A DNA stretch of 64,000 bases from Clostridiales bacterium oral taxon 876 str. F0540 (lineage in GTDB: Bacteria; Bacillota; Clostridia; Clostridiales; Clostridiaceae), in assembly GCA_000466585.1 (NCBI GenBank), contig KE993488.1:18389-82388 (forward strand), written 5' to 3'. Positions 43,616-52,804 of the stretch are shown here, piece by piece. Made by a program: the position numbers and the translations under genes. How positions within the stretch are numbered: position 1 is the first letter of the stretch; each line of letters begins with the position of its first letter. The notes beneath the pieces are model-generated. The model saw only the letters and a program-made list of their open reading frames with translations. It had not been told where the DNA came from and ran no database searches.

Positions 43616-44228
43616 AATAGGAAGTTGGTTCTATAAAATTATTATTTAATTTTCTGCAGTCCTTCTGAAGATTTGGAAGAATGCTGTCTAAGAAAAATCT
43701 TGCACTTATCAAATCAATTTGTTTTAATTGGTTTAATATTGTATTATACTTATCTTCAAAAGGATTGCAATTTTCCAGGTTAATCTCATTTATACATTCT
43801 ATCAGGGCATCAATGTGATCAGCACATTTTAGAATTTGACCTTCGAGAGTTTTATCTTTTCCATCAAACATGAGTTTTTTATATATGCTTCTATAAGGCT
43901 CTTCCATGTAAGAAAGAAGATATTCGTCAGCAACCTCTTCTTCAATTATATCTACCATGTTTTTCATTTCCTGTTTTCTATGTTTAACAAAGCTTAATAT
44001 ATCTCCAGTTAAGGCTTCAACTACATCGTGGTTGATAAGCTTCTTAAAAAGCTTCTCCCAATCAACTTTATTCCCATGTTCTTCTTCTATTAAAGCAAGC
44101 ATCTGACCAATTTGGGCAACTTGAAAGGAATGTTCACTTACTGTAGCTCTCTGATGCATAAATTCCGGAGCCCAGCGTCCCATATTATTGAGCTTTCTAA
44201 CAGTTCTTAAATATTTATCTAAACTCAT
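43614..44228 (-). CDS. HD-domain phosphohydrolase (YfbR-like)
   Basis: 204 residues. HD metal ligands: His in ATVSEHSFQVA (about residues 29-39), NHDVVEALTGDI (His-Asp pair about 68-69), and a late Asp in LKCADHIDALIEC. YfbR-type enzymes remove phosphate from deoxynucleoside monophosphates; RWAPEFMHQRATVSEHS is their typical N-terminal context. Substrate not determinable here. AGGAGGTTAATTGT precedes the ATG. Convergent with the protease gene and monocistronic. Confidence 0.88.
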   Translation of the reverse strand: MSLDKYLRTVRKLNNMGRWAPEFMHQRATVSEHSFQVAQIGQMLALIEEEHGNKVDWEKLFKKLINHDVVEALTGDILSFVKHRKQEMKNMVDIIEEEVADEYLLSYMEEPYRSIYKKLMFDGKDKTLEGQILKCADHIDALIECINEINLENCNPFEDKYNTILNQLKQIDLISARFFLDSILPNLQKDCRKLNNNFIEPTSY

Positions 44229-44408
44229 ACAATTAACCTCCTATGGACAAATGTTCTGTTAAGTATCAATTTCCTCTGTTACCATTAATTATATCATTAT
44301 TATGTGTAATAAAAAAATAATTTATTTGTTGTAGGAAATCCCTATTTTTTAATATATTTAAGTTATGATATAATAAGTCTAAACTACATAGTTTCAATAA
44401 TAAATATT

Positions 44409-44460
44409 TATTAAGTAATCAAAAATGCTGATGTTTTTATTGATTGGTGATCACTTAATA
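44409..44460 (+). repeat. Inverted repeat upstream of the DUF6106-like gene
   Basis: TATTAAGTAATCA (44409-44421) / TGATCACTTAATA (44448-44460), 12 of 13 positions paired around a 26-nt loop. Leader hairpin or operator; no T-run follows. Confidence 0.55.
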
Positions 44461-44516
44461 TATGAGTTGCTTTGAAATCTATATATTTTATAAGGAGTAC
44501 TAAGGGGGAGAAAAGA

Positions 44517-45008
44517 TTGGATAATTTTTATGAACAGCTTGTATCAACACAAAAGTCTACAGCCTATAAAATAGTTAATGCTGCCTTTTATGTTTTTGCA
44601 GGTTTAGCTCTAGTAACTTTGGCTGCAATTCCTATTTTCATTGGTTGTTTGCTTTTAGCTTTAGCAGCATTCTTTGGTAAGAAGGCGCTTTATGTTGAGT
44701 TTGAGTATGCTTTTACAAATGGAGAAATAGATGTAGATAGAATAGTAGAAGCTAAGAAAAGAAAGAGACTCCTTACTTTTAACATAAAAAATGTTGAGCT
44801 TATAGCGCCTGAAGACAGTTATTATGTTAAAGATTTTTCGAATAAACCTTCAAAGACAGTTACATTGTTTCCGGGCGGTACGGATAAAAAGGTATACACT
44901 GCAATGGTAACAGGAGGCAATGAAAGATTTCAGGTAAGATTTACTCCGGATGAGGAATTATTAAATTTGTGTTATAAGTATAATCCTAGGGCAGTTAAGA
45001 AAAGTTAA
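44517..45008 (+). CDS. Membrane protein, DUF6106-like
   Basis: 163 residues from TTG 44517, 8 nt after AAGGGGGA; an in-frame extension to 44472 lacks a ribosome binding site. It begins LDNFYEQLVSTQKSTAYKIVNAAFY, then a hydrophobic hairpin of two membrane segments (about 20-60), then a cytosolic domain with FEYAFTNGEIDVDRIVEAKKRKRLLTF, the most conserved stretch of this family. The end is basic. Function unknown. Followed 100 nt later by the amylase genes without visible relation. Confidence 0.8.
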   Translation: MDNFYEQLVSTQKSTAYKIVNAAFYVFAGLALVTLAAIPIFIGCLLLALAAFFGKKALYVEFEYAFTNGEIDVDRIVEAKKRKRLLTFNIKNVELIAPEDSYYVKDFSNKPSKTVTLFPGGTDKKVYTAMVTGGNERFQVRFTPDEELLNLCYKYNPRAVKKS

Positions 45009-45107
45009 TATGGTGAATATTCAATATTTGCCATATTAATTATAATCAAAAATTACAATGCATATTTGATGCATTGCAAAGACTTAAGTATAAAAGGAGG
45101 ATAATAT

Positions 45108-46634
45108 ATGAAGAAGAAAGGTTTGGCTGTAGTACTTGCGGCTTTAATGCTTAGTACTTTATTTTTTGGCTGCAATAGACAAACGATTGCGCAAAATGTA
45201 CAGAAAGAAAACTATAATGGAAGAGTTTTTTACGAGATATTTGTAAGAGCCTTTAATGACAGCAACGGTGATGGAAAGGGCGATTTGAAAGGTGTGACTC
45301 AAAAGCTTGACTATTTGAGCAAGGATTTAGGGGTTAGCGGAATATGGCTTATGCCTATAAACGCTTCACCAAGCTATCATGGATATGATGTTTCAGACTA
45401 TTATAAAATAAACCCTGATTATGGAACTGAAGAAGATCTTAAGGAACTATTGAACGAAGCTCATAAGAGAAACATAAAGGTGTTAATGGATTTAGTAATA
45501 AATCATACAAGTACACAAAATCAGTGGTTTAAAGAGGCTGCTCAAAACAAGGACAGCAAATACAGAAATTATTATATTTGGGCTGATAAAAACACAGATG
45601 TTACCGAAGGATCTCCAATAAGCGCACAGCCTTGGGTGCCTCTAGGACAAGATCATTACTATGCTTTATTTTGGGAAGGCATGCCTGATTTAAATTATGA
45701 TAATCAAGTCGTAAGAGATGAAATGAAAAAGGTAGCTAAATTCTATCTGGATATGGGTGTAGATGGATTTAGATTAGATGCTGCAATGCACATATACGAA
45801 GACAATAATAAAAATATTCAATGGTGGCAGGAATTTAAAAATTATGTAACTAGTCAAAATAAAGATGCTGTTTTAGTTGGTGAGGTATGGGATAAAACAC
45901 CTACTATAGCACAATATTACAAGGGATTAGATTCTGCTTTTAATTTTCCTGTAGCAGAAGCAATAATTAATATGGCAAAGAGCGGATCAGTTGGAAATGG
46001 ATCATTTATTTTAGATAATGCATATCAACAGTATGCAGCAGTCAATAAAAACTTTATAGACAGTCCATTTTTGACTAATCATGACCAAAACAGAGTTATG
46101 AGTCAATTGAACGATGTCAACAAAGCAAAAAATGCTGCTGCAATACTATTAACTCTTCCAGGAACTCCTTATATATATTATGGAGAAGAAACAGGCATGA
46201 CTGGAGCTAAGCCTGATGAAAAGATAAGAGAGCCGTTTATTTGGGATAACAAAGATAATTCAAAAAACAGTTCTTGGGAAGCTTCAACAAATGACACAGA
46301 TGCAGTTGCAGTTAATATTCAACTTCAAAATAAAGACTCACTTTTAAATTTATACAAGAGCGTAATTGCAGTAAGAAACAATAGTGATGCACTTAAGTAT
46401 GGGGACTTTGAATTGCTTGAAACGGAAAGCAGCGATATTTTAGCTTATAAGAGAACTAAAGACAATAAAAGTGTTTATGTATATGTTAACTTAGGGACGC
46501 AAGATTCGAAGGAAAAGATAGATTTATCAAAAGCTAAAGTTCTTTACTCCAATAAAGGAAAGAAAGGAACTTTGAGCAATAAAGGTAACATAGATATACA
46601 AGGGGATGAAATCCTTATATTAGAATCCAAATAA
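45108..46634 (+). CDS. GH13 alpha-amylase family lipoprotein
   Basis: 508 residues. Lipoprotein signal LAALMLSTLFFGC (Cys about 22). The (beta/alpha)8 GH13 conserved regions are all present: MDLVINHTS (region I), GVDGFRLDAAMHIY with the nucleophile Asp, VLVGEVWD with the acid/base Glu, and FLTNHDQNR with the third Asp. A C-terminal beta domain follows. Close to oligosaccharide-acting, cell-bound alpha-amylases that trim maltodextrins outside the cell. AAGGAGG precedes the ATG. The second, paralogous amylase starts 20 nt after its stop, so one transcript is likely. Confidence 0.93.
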   Translation: MKKKGLAVVLAALMLSTLFFGCNRQTIAQNVQKENYNGRVFYEIFVRAFNDSNGDGKGDLKGVTQKLDYLSKDLGVSGIWLMPINASPSYHGYDVSDYYKINPDYGTEEDLKELLNEAHKRNIKVLMDLVINHTSTQNQWFKEAAQNKDSKYRNYYIWADKNTDVTEGSPISAQPWVPLGQDHYYALFWEGMPDLNYDNQVVRDEMKKVAKFYLDMGVDGFRLDAAMHIYEDNNKNIQWWQEFKNYVTSQNKDAVLVGEVWDKTPTIAQYYKGLDSAFNFPVAEAIINMAKSGSVGNGSFILDNAYQQYAAVNKNFIDSPFLTNHDQNRVMSQLNDVNKAKNAAAILLTLPGTPYIYYGEETGMTGAKPDEKIREPFIWDNKDNSKNSSWEASTNDTDAVAVNIQLQNKDSLLNLYKSVIAVRNNSDALKYGDFELLETESSDILAYKRTKDNKSVYVYVNLGTQDSKEKIDLSKAKVLYSNKGKKGTLSNKGNIDIQGDEILILESK

Positions 46635-46654
46635 GTAACATAGGGGGCTATTTA

Positions 46655-48259
46655 TTGAAAAAGAAAGTTTTTTGGGTGCTTATGATTATAGGCTTTATTA
46701 CTTTTTCAATTGTGTATCACAATAATAGGAAGGTTAAACCGGAAGAATTGGCAGCTTCTGTGAAAACTAATACTAAAATAGAAAGCTATATACCAAAAGA
46801 AAGTTATAAAGGAAGAGTATTTTATGAAGTGTTTGTTCGTTCTTTTAAAGATAGTAATGGCGATGGAGTAGGAGATTTGAGAGGACTGACAGAAAAGCTT
46901 GATTATTTGAGCGATTTAGGAATAAAAGGCTTGTGGATTACGCCTATAAATGAATCTCCAAGTTATCATTGCTATGACATAACTAATTACTATGGAATTA
47001 ATCCTATGTATGGCACTATGGAGGACTTCGAAAATCTTATAAAGGAAGCACATAAAAGAGATATGATGGTTATAATGGATTTAGTCTTAAATCATACCAG
47101 TGCCTATCATCCATGGTTCAGAGCTGCAAGTAATGATAGGAATAGTCCTTATAGAAATTATTATGTTTGGTCTGATAAAAATACTAATTTAAAAGAGGTA
47201 TCTTCAATAGATACTCGTCCTTGGATAAAACTTAAAGCATTTAGCAGTGATTATTACTATGCAATATTTTCAGGAACTATGCCCGACCTAAACTATGATA
47301 ATACTGAGGTAAGGCAACAGGCTAAAAATATTGCTAAATATTATTTGAATATTGGAGTTGATGGCTTTAGGCTGGATGGAGCTAAACATATATATGATAA
47401 GGAAACTGATAAAAACCTAGTCTGGTGGAAAGAATTTAGCGATTTTGTTAAGGCTGAAAATAAGAACGCGGTTTTAGTAGGAGAGATATGGGATAAGCCA
47501 GAAATAACTGCGGCTTATTTGACTAGCATAGATACTGATTTTAATTTTACTGCAGCAGATGATATACTTAGTGCCTTATCTAAGAACAATTTAAGTAATC
47601 TATCAGGTAAACTTAAAGATATATATAATATCTATGAAAAGTACAACCATAATTATACTGATAGCCCATTTTTAAGCAATCATGATACTCCAAGGATTAT
47701 GACAAGTGTTCTAGATGCAGAAAATATAACGGAAGATCCATCAGATAAAGCTAAGGAAGCGGCAGCTATATTGCTGACTTTGCCCGGTACACCTTATGTT
47801 TATTATGGTGATGAAACGGGAATGAAAGGAACCAAACCTGATGAGCAAATAAGGGAACCTTTTATTTGGGATAACGTGGACAGAAAGCAAAATACAAGCT
47901 GGGAGACTTCAGTTAACCATCCTGATAATATAGCATTATCAGTACTTAAGGATAAGCCGGATTCAATTTATAATTTTTATAAGGCCATGATACATTTACG
48001 AAACAGCAGCGAAGTTTTAAAGTATGGAAACTATGATAAGGTTGAAGTAAAAAATACTAATATAATGGCTTATAAAAGAGTGCTTGATGGTAAAGAAATT
48101 TATGTGTTTATTAATGGAAATAAAACTGATAAAAAAGAAAATATTAGTTTGAATAAATTTAATGTTTTATATTCTAATAAAAGAAATGATAAGGAACTTA
48201 ATTTAAGTAGTGAATTGACTATTATATCAAACGAAATTCTAATAATAGAAGCAAAATAA
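46655..48259 (+). CDS. GH13 alpha-amylase family protein, N-terminally anchored
   Basis: 534 residues from TTG 46655, after TAGGGGG. The N-terminus is a hydrophobic segment (about 5-22) without a lipobox Cys, so a signal peptide or uncleaved anchor. The GH13 core parallels the previous gene: MDLVLNHTS, GVDGFRLDGAKHIY (nucleophile Asp), VLVGEIWD (Glu), FLSNHDTPR (Asp). Asp/Glu catalytic residues are intact. A tandem duplicate: much of the domain order is shared but the central insert differs (KDIYNIYEKYNHNY). Probably both degrade starch-derived oligosaccharides at the cell surface. Confidence 0.92.
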   Translation: MKKKVFWVLMIIGFITFSIVYHNNRKVKPEELAASVKTNTKIESYIPKESYKGRVFYEVFVRSFKDSNGDGVGDLRGLTEKLDYLSDLGIKGLWITPINESPSYHCYDITNYYGINPMYGTMEDFENLIKEAHKRDMMVIMDLVLNHTSAYHPWFRAASNDRNSPYRNYYVWSDKNTNLKEVSSIDTRPWIKLKAFSSDYYYAIFSGTMPDLNYDNTEVRQQAKNIAKYYLNIGVDGFRLDGAKHIYDKETDKNLVWWKEFSDFVKAENKNAVLVGEIWDKPEITAAYLTSIDTDFNFTAADDILSALSKNNLSNLSGKLKDIYNIYEKYNHNYTDSPFLSNHDTPRIMTSVLDAENITEDPSDKAKEAAAILLTLPGTPYVYYGDETGMKGTKPDEQIREPFIWDNVDRKQNTSWETSVNHPDNIALSVLKDKPDSIYNFYKAMIHLRNSSEVLKYGNYDKVEVKNTNIMAYKRVLDGKEIYVFINGNKTDKKENISLNKFNVLYSNKRNDKELNLSSELTIISNEILIIEAK

Positions 48260-48332
48260 TAAAAGGGAGATTAAAATATTGCTGTAAGTCTAGAGATTTG
48301 CTTTAGCGGTATTTTTAATCTCCCTTTTTATT
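48260..48332 (+). terminator. Terminator of the amylase pair
   Basis: AAAAGGGAGATTAAAATA pairs with TATTTTTAATCTCCCTTTT around GCT / AGC and a larger loop; a T-run follows. Confidence 0.88.
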
Positions 48333-48392
48333 GACATATAAAACTTTTATTATTAAATTATATATAGACTACTACATTAGCAGGTGATTAAT

Positions 48393-49433
48393 TTGGAATA
48401 TATAAAAGAGATACATATAAACGAAGCAGTACTTCACGTTCTTGATAATAATTCTGGAGAACCGCTTTTAAATGAGTACACTATAGAACTCAATGAGGAA
48501 ATCTATAAATTTTTATTAAGACATGTTGAACGATGCTTAAAGGATGAAGAATTAAGGTATGCTGTATTTAATGAAGAAAGAAATATAGTAAAGGATTTGT
48601 CCCAGGAGTATCTTAATGGGGAGAATAGTCTTCTTGAGGTTTCTAAAGAGCTTGCAAGACAAATGTTTGTGCTTATGAGATCAAAGGGCAATATACCATC
48701 CTGCGATTTGGTCGTAATATCAATTTCTACTGAGCATGGCCCGATGCTTGGAATACTAAAGATGGATTACGTAAAGAACTATAGTCACAGTATAGATTTT
48801 GTTGATGATAAGATAGGAATAAATATTGTTCCTCAATTTACCGGACTTCCTGCCAGCAGCCAGAAAATTCAAAAGTGTGCTTTTATAAAACTTTTGAATA
48901 TTGATCAAAAGTTTAATCTTATGGTTATAGATAAGAGCAACAATAAGGAAAAAGAGGAATACGGATCAAATTATTTTATAAACAGTTACTTAGGCTGCAG
49001 TATTATAGATAATGAAAGAGATATGACAAAAGCCTTTGTGAATGCGGCTGAAAGTTTTACCAGAAACAAGCTTAAGGAAAATGCAGATACTCAGGAGACT
49101 GTTAGAACTGCAATAAAAAAGAAGCTTAAAGAAGAGGAGCATATAGATGTAAAGGCTCTTTCAGAGGATTTATTTAAGGATCAATATGAAGCTCAGCAGG
49201 ATTTTATTGAATATGTTTCATCCTCAGGGGTTGGGATTGAGGAGAAAATTCCTGTAGATAAGGAATGGGTCTCTAAAAAATTAAAAAGAGTAAGATTAAA
49301 GATAGACAGTGATATTGATCTTTATATAAATGAAGAAACTTATGATGATAATAGACGCTTTGAAATACAAAGAAATGGTGATGGTTCTATAAATATTGTT
49401 ATCAAGCATGTTATGAATTACATTGAAAAATAA
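48393..49433 (+). CDS. Nucleoid-associated protein (NdpA/YejK-like)
   Basis: 346 residues from TTG 48393, 6 nt after AGGTG; GTG 48384 overlaps that site. The family begins with a conserved IKEIHINEAVLHVLDNNSGEPLLNE, and the middle has a charged alpha/beta core with VISISTEHGPMLGILKMDYVKNY, both as in 37-kDa nucleoid-associated proteins found on chromosomes and some mobile elements. A basic C-terminus (SKKLKRVRLKIDSDI) could contact DNA. Exact role unknown. Followed by a CWC protein 25 nt later, probably one unit. Confidence 0.85.
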   Translation: MEYIKEIHINEAVLHVLDNNSGEPLLNEYTIELNEEIYKFLLRHVERCLKDEELRYAVFNEERNIVKDLSQEYLNGENSLLEVSKELARQMFVLMRSKGNIPSCDLVVISISTEHGPMLGILKMDYVKNYSHSIDFVDDKIGINIVPQFTGLPASSQKIQKCAFIKLLNIDQKFNLMVIDKSNNKEKEEYGSNYFINSYLGCSIIDNERDMTKAFVNAAESFTRNKLKENADTQETVRTAIKKKLKEEEHIDVKALSEDLFKDQYEAQQDFIEYVSSSGVGIEEKIPVDKEWVSKKLKRVRLKIDSDIDLYINEETYDDNRRFEIQRNGDGSINIVIKHVMNYIEK

Positions 49434-49458
49434 CGTTATAAGTGAAAGGGTGGTATTT

Positions 49459-49641
49459 ATGAGCTTAAGTAAAATCGAAAAAAATTGTCCTATTTGCGGA
49501 AAAGACAATAATTGCAAGCACGGTCAAGGAAGCTGCTGGTGCGAAAATGTTAAGGTTTCAAAGAGAGTATTAGATATGGTTCCGGAAGATAAAAAAGGAA
49601 AGGCGTGCATATGCAGAGACTGCATTGAAAAATACAACTAA
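49459..49641 (+). CDS. Cysteine-rich CWC family protein
   Basis: 60 residues from ATG 49459, behind GAAAGGGTGG. Eight Cys in the family pattern: CPICGKDNNC, GSCWCENV (the C-W-C triad), CICRDC. These form a probable zinc-binding mini-domain. Function unknown; the family is widespread as single small proteins. Ends before the hairpin at 49664. Confidence 0.88.
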   Translation: MSLSKIEKNCPICGKDNNCKHGQGSCWCENVKVSKRVLDMVPEDKKGKACICRDCIEKYN

Positions 49642-49663
49642 ATGATACTAATAATATTAATGC

Positions 49664-49707
49664 AAGATAAAGGAGATAGATTTGTTTTAGTCTATCTCCT
49701 TTATCTT
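49664..49707. terminator. Strong hairpin after the CWC gene
   Basis: Perfect 17-bp stem AAGATAAAGGAGATAGA (49664-49680) / 49691-49707 with a 10-nt loop. The tail is only weakly T-rich, so termination is probable but not certain; it can also serve the convergent DUF4363 gene. Confidence 0.7.
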
Positions 49708-49790
49708 GTGAAATGTGATACTATATTTGGTTTATAATAGCTAATATGACACATAATTATCCTTTAGCATATACTAATTATATATGAAAA

Positions 49791-50171
49791 TTAGAAAATA
49801 TTTTGTATCGTTACTTTTTCTAAATTAGAAATATGTTTTAAGAGAAACTTTAAAACATGCACGCTGGCAAGTGCTTCATCCTTTGATTCTTCCTTAACAT
49901 ATTGTGGAAGTTTCCAAAGCTCCATTTCAACATTATCAATTTCCTGATGATTTACAAAAAGCTTTATTAGCTTTGAGTGTTTTTCCCATTGATTAGTAAA
50001 GTCCATAGATGCTTTATAGGCTTTATCCCATTTGTCTTCAGATATATATTGCTCCAAATTATCATTAAGAGTCTGAAGGTTTGCGGAAGTTCTATTTAAA
50101 TAACTTATTGATAAAAACATACCAGTAATCATTACTAAAAACACAGCTACTGAAATAATTATATTTCTCAT
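49791..50171 (-). CDS. DUF4363 family protein
   Basis: 126 residues. One N-terminal membrane segment (about 5-25), then an extracytoplasmic helical domain with the family pattern LNDNLEQYISEDKWDKAYKAS ... FTNQWEKHSKLIKLFVNHQEID ... LWKLPQYVKEES. Function unknown. Nearly always encoded beside a DUF421 protein, as here, where its ATG overlaps the DUF421 stop. Probably assembles with it at the membrane (inference from synteny). Confidence 0.9.
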   Translation of the reverse strand: MRNIIISVAVFLVMITGMFLSISYLNRTSANLQTLNDNLEQYISEDKWDKAYKASMDFTNQWEKHSKLIKLFVNHQEIDNVEMELWKLPQYVKEESKDEALASVHVLKFLLKHISNLEKVTIQNIF

Positions 50172-50878
50172 TAGTTATTGGAACCTCCTTCCTTAAGCTG
50201 ATAGAAGAACTTTCCTTTTGAATCGATGAGTGCAATAAAAACCTTATCAGGGGATGAAACATTATTTTTCTTTAGCTGGTTTTGAAGCCAAGAGTTGTTT
50301 TTTTCAATAAGGTTTAGATTGTATTTGTTGATTTTTCCATCCAATATCAGCGTAATAGGAAGCTTATCCTGTGTGGACTTTATATTTAAATCCTGTCTGG
50401 TAGCTGGCTCTAATTCAGTTTTAGGAATCACTGATATTTGCCCGCTTGTTTCCAGTATGGCATACTCTATGTCTTCAATATTATAGTAGCCTTGAAGTCT
50501 AAGCTCCTCCATCAAATCATTAATATTTAGCCTGTCGTATTTTAACTGCTTTATATCAATTTTACCATTCTTAACAATTATGCTGGGTTTTCCGCTGAAT
50601 ATTGTTCTGGCAGTTTCGCTTTTAAGCTCTGCTAATGATATAATAACTTGAAGCACAAGTAAAGTTATTATTGGAATAATACCATGAAGCAAAGGAATTC
50701 TAGTATCCTGCATAGGTAGTGATGCAAGCTCGGAAACCATTATTGCTATAACAAGTTCAAAGGGTTGAAGTTCTCCGATTTGCCTTTTGCCCATCATTCT
50801 CATGGTGAAAACTACAATAAAATATAGTATAACTGTTCTTAGAAGTACTATGAACAAAGTATCACATCCTTTTAACAT
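50171..50878 (-). CDS. DUF421 membrane protein (YetF-like)
   Basis: Up to 235 residues. ATG 50878, or TTG 50857 placed 8 nt after AAAGGA and probably the true start. Three membrane segments at the N-terminus (about 8-25, 38-55, 62-82), with the family block MRMMGKRQIGELQPFELVIAIMVSELAS. The C-terminal cytosolic domain has the YetF core (GKPSIIVKNGKIDIKQLKYDRLNINDLMEELRLQGYYNIEDIEYAILETSG). The Bacillus homologues affect spore germination and stress traits; mechanism unknown. Coupled to the DUF4363 gene. Confidence 0.92.
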   Translation of the reverse strand: MLKGCDTLFIVLLRTVILYFIVVFTMRMMGKRQIGELQPFELVIAIMVSELASLPMQDTRIPLLHGIIPIITLLVLQVIISLAELKSETARTIFSGKPSIIVKNGKIDIKQLKYDRLNINDLMEELRLQGYYNIEDIEYAILETSGQISVIPKTELEPATRQDLNIKSTQDKLPITLILDGKINKYNLNLIEKNNSWLQNQLKKNNVSSPDKVFIALIDSKGKFFYQLKEGGSNN

Positions 50879-51017
50879 TGAAAATTAGAACAATAGGTAT
50901 ATTTTTTGTTAAAATATTAAAAATTATGAGTAGTACTGGGACATTTCTAAAAATATTGCAGTATAATAATATTAATTTCTTAAATAGACTTCTGCAGAAT
51001 TTATAGGGGGCACAAAT

Positions 51018-52679
51018 ATGGAAAAAATAAAATTAAATTTAAGTAACGGCAAAACTATCGAGGTGAACAAAGGAACTGTTTTATACGATATATATAAGGA
51101 AAATTATTCTGAAGGCAATTTGCCTGTAGTTCTGGTAAAAGTTAATGATAGATTTTGTGAACTTACTAAAACAATTGAAGAAAGTGGAAGTTTTGATATA
51201 GTTGATATAAGTACAAATTTAGGCATGAGAACTTATGTGAGAACCCTGCAGTTTGTTCTTATTAAGGCAGTGCTTGAACTGTATCCAAGTGCAAAAATCA
51301 CGATAGAACATGCCTTAAGCAAAGGCCTTTTTGGTGAAATACACATAAAAGAAAAAACTTTGAATTGTAATGATATAAAAAATATCAAGATAAAAATGCA
51401 GGATATAATTGATAGGGATTTGCCTATTCGAAAGCTTGAAGTCTCAAAAGCTGAAGCTGTAGGAATATTTACTGAATATAAGATGGAAGATAAGCTGAGA
51501 CTTTTAAAACATGTTACGGCTGAAAAAGTAAAGCTTTATGAACTTGATGGAAGATATGATTATTTTTATGGTTCAATGGCGTATTCAACTGGCATTCTTA
51601 AGTTTTTTGATCTTATGTGTTATGAATCGGGCTTTATTTTACGATATCCAACAGAAACTGACCCAACTTCCATACCTGAATTTGTTGAATATAAAAAGCT
51701 TGCAAAAATATTTTATGAGACAGAACAGTGGGGAAATATATTGGGAGTCGGTGATGTAGGCTCTCTAAATGATAAAGTGGATAATGGAGATATTAGAAAT
51801 ATTATTCATGTAGCTGAGGCACTCCATGAGAAAAAAATAGCTTATATAGCCGATATGATTCATGAAAGAACAGGCACGAAACTTGTGCTTATAGCAGGAC
51901 CTTCTTCCTCAGGAAAGACCACTTTTGCAAGAAGACTGGGTATTCAACTTAGAGTAAATGGTTTTCTTCCAATACCAATTTCCTTGGATGATTATTTTGT
52001 AGATAGAGAAATGACTCCTAAGGACGAAAACGGAGAATATGATTTTGAATCTATATATGCATTAGATTTAAAACTTTTTAATGAGCATCTGGAACGTTTA
52101 TTAAAAGGCGAAGAAATAGAAATTCCGACCTTTAATTTTAAGTTAGGCAGGAGAGAATGGAATGGTGAAAAAGTAAAGCTGCCTGAAAATGGTATCCTTA
52201 TAGTTGAAGGCATACATGGACTAAATGAAATGCTTACATCAAGTATAGCAAAGGAAAATAAATTTAAAATTTATATAAGTGCTTTAACGCAATTAAACTT
52301 AGATGATCATAATAGGATTGCAACTACAGATGTGAGGATAATAAGAAGAATTGTTAGAGACTATCTGTCAAGGGGATACGGTGGAGAACAGACCCTTAAA
52401 ATGTGGCCATCTATAAGAAGAGGAGAAGAAAAAAATATATTTGTATACCAGGAAGAAGCAGACGTTATGTTCAATTCAACTCTTGTATATGAGCTGTGCG
52501 TGCTTAAAAAGTATGCTTTAGAAGAACTTAAGAAGATAACTTCTAAGAGTCCTGTATATTATGAAGCCTTAAGACTTAAAAGCTTTTTAAACTTCTTCAA
52601 GGAAGTAGACATGAAGCTTGCTCCTGAAAATTCAATATTAAGAGAATTTGTAGGCGGAAGTGTCTTTTATAAATATTAA
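51018..52679 (+). CDS. TGS-domain nucleoside kinase (uridine-kinase-like)
   Basis: 553 residues. The N-terminal TGS domain (about 1-65) and threonyl-tRNA-synthetase-like second additional domain (about 70-250, with a residual H-x-x-x-H-type YELDGRYDYFYGSMAYS) precede the P-loop kinase core. Walker A is LIAGPSSSGKTTFARRL (about 293-309), followed by SLDDYFVDREMTPKDENGEYDFE, the uridine/cytidine kinase substrate loop. It is expected to phosphorylate uridine/cytidine or a related nucleoside. The ThrRS-like part lacks catalysis. GGGGGC precedes the ATG. Monocistronic. Confidence 0.92.
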   Translation: MEKIKLNLSNGKTIEVNKGTVLYDIYKENYSEGNLPVVLVKVNDRFCELTKTIEESGSFDIVDISTNLGMRTYVRTLQFVLIKAVLELYPSAKITIEHALSKGLFGEIHIKEKTLNCNDIKNIKIKMQDIIDRDLPIRKLEVSKAEAVGIFTEYKMEDKLRLLKHVTAEKVKLYELDGRYDYFYGSMAYSTGILKFFDLMCYESGFILRYPTETDPTSIPEFVEYKKLAKIFYETEQWGNILGVGDVGSLNDKVDNGDIRNIIHVAEALHEKKIAYIADMIHERTGTKLVLIAGPSSSGKTTFARRLGIQLRVNGFLPIPISLDDYFVDREMTPKDENGEYDFESIYALDLKLFNEHLERLLKGEEIEIPTFNFKLGRREWNGEKVKLPENGILIVEGIHGLNEMLTSSIAKENKFKIYISALTQLNLDDHNRIATTDVRIIRRIVRDYLSRGYGGEQTLKMWPSIRRGEEKNIFVYQEEADVMFNSTLVYELCVLKKYALEELKKITSKSPVYYEALRLKSFLNFFKEVDMKLAPENSILREFVGGSVFYKY

Positions 52680-52804
52680 ATTTGTGAGATTGCAGAAATG
52701 TAGTCTCTTTTCTTTATAAAATCTTCTAATTGCAAAATGTCGAATTGTGTTGTAAATTATAAAGTATAACGCTTAATAATAATTGTTAACAAGGTGGAGA
52801 TATA

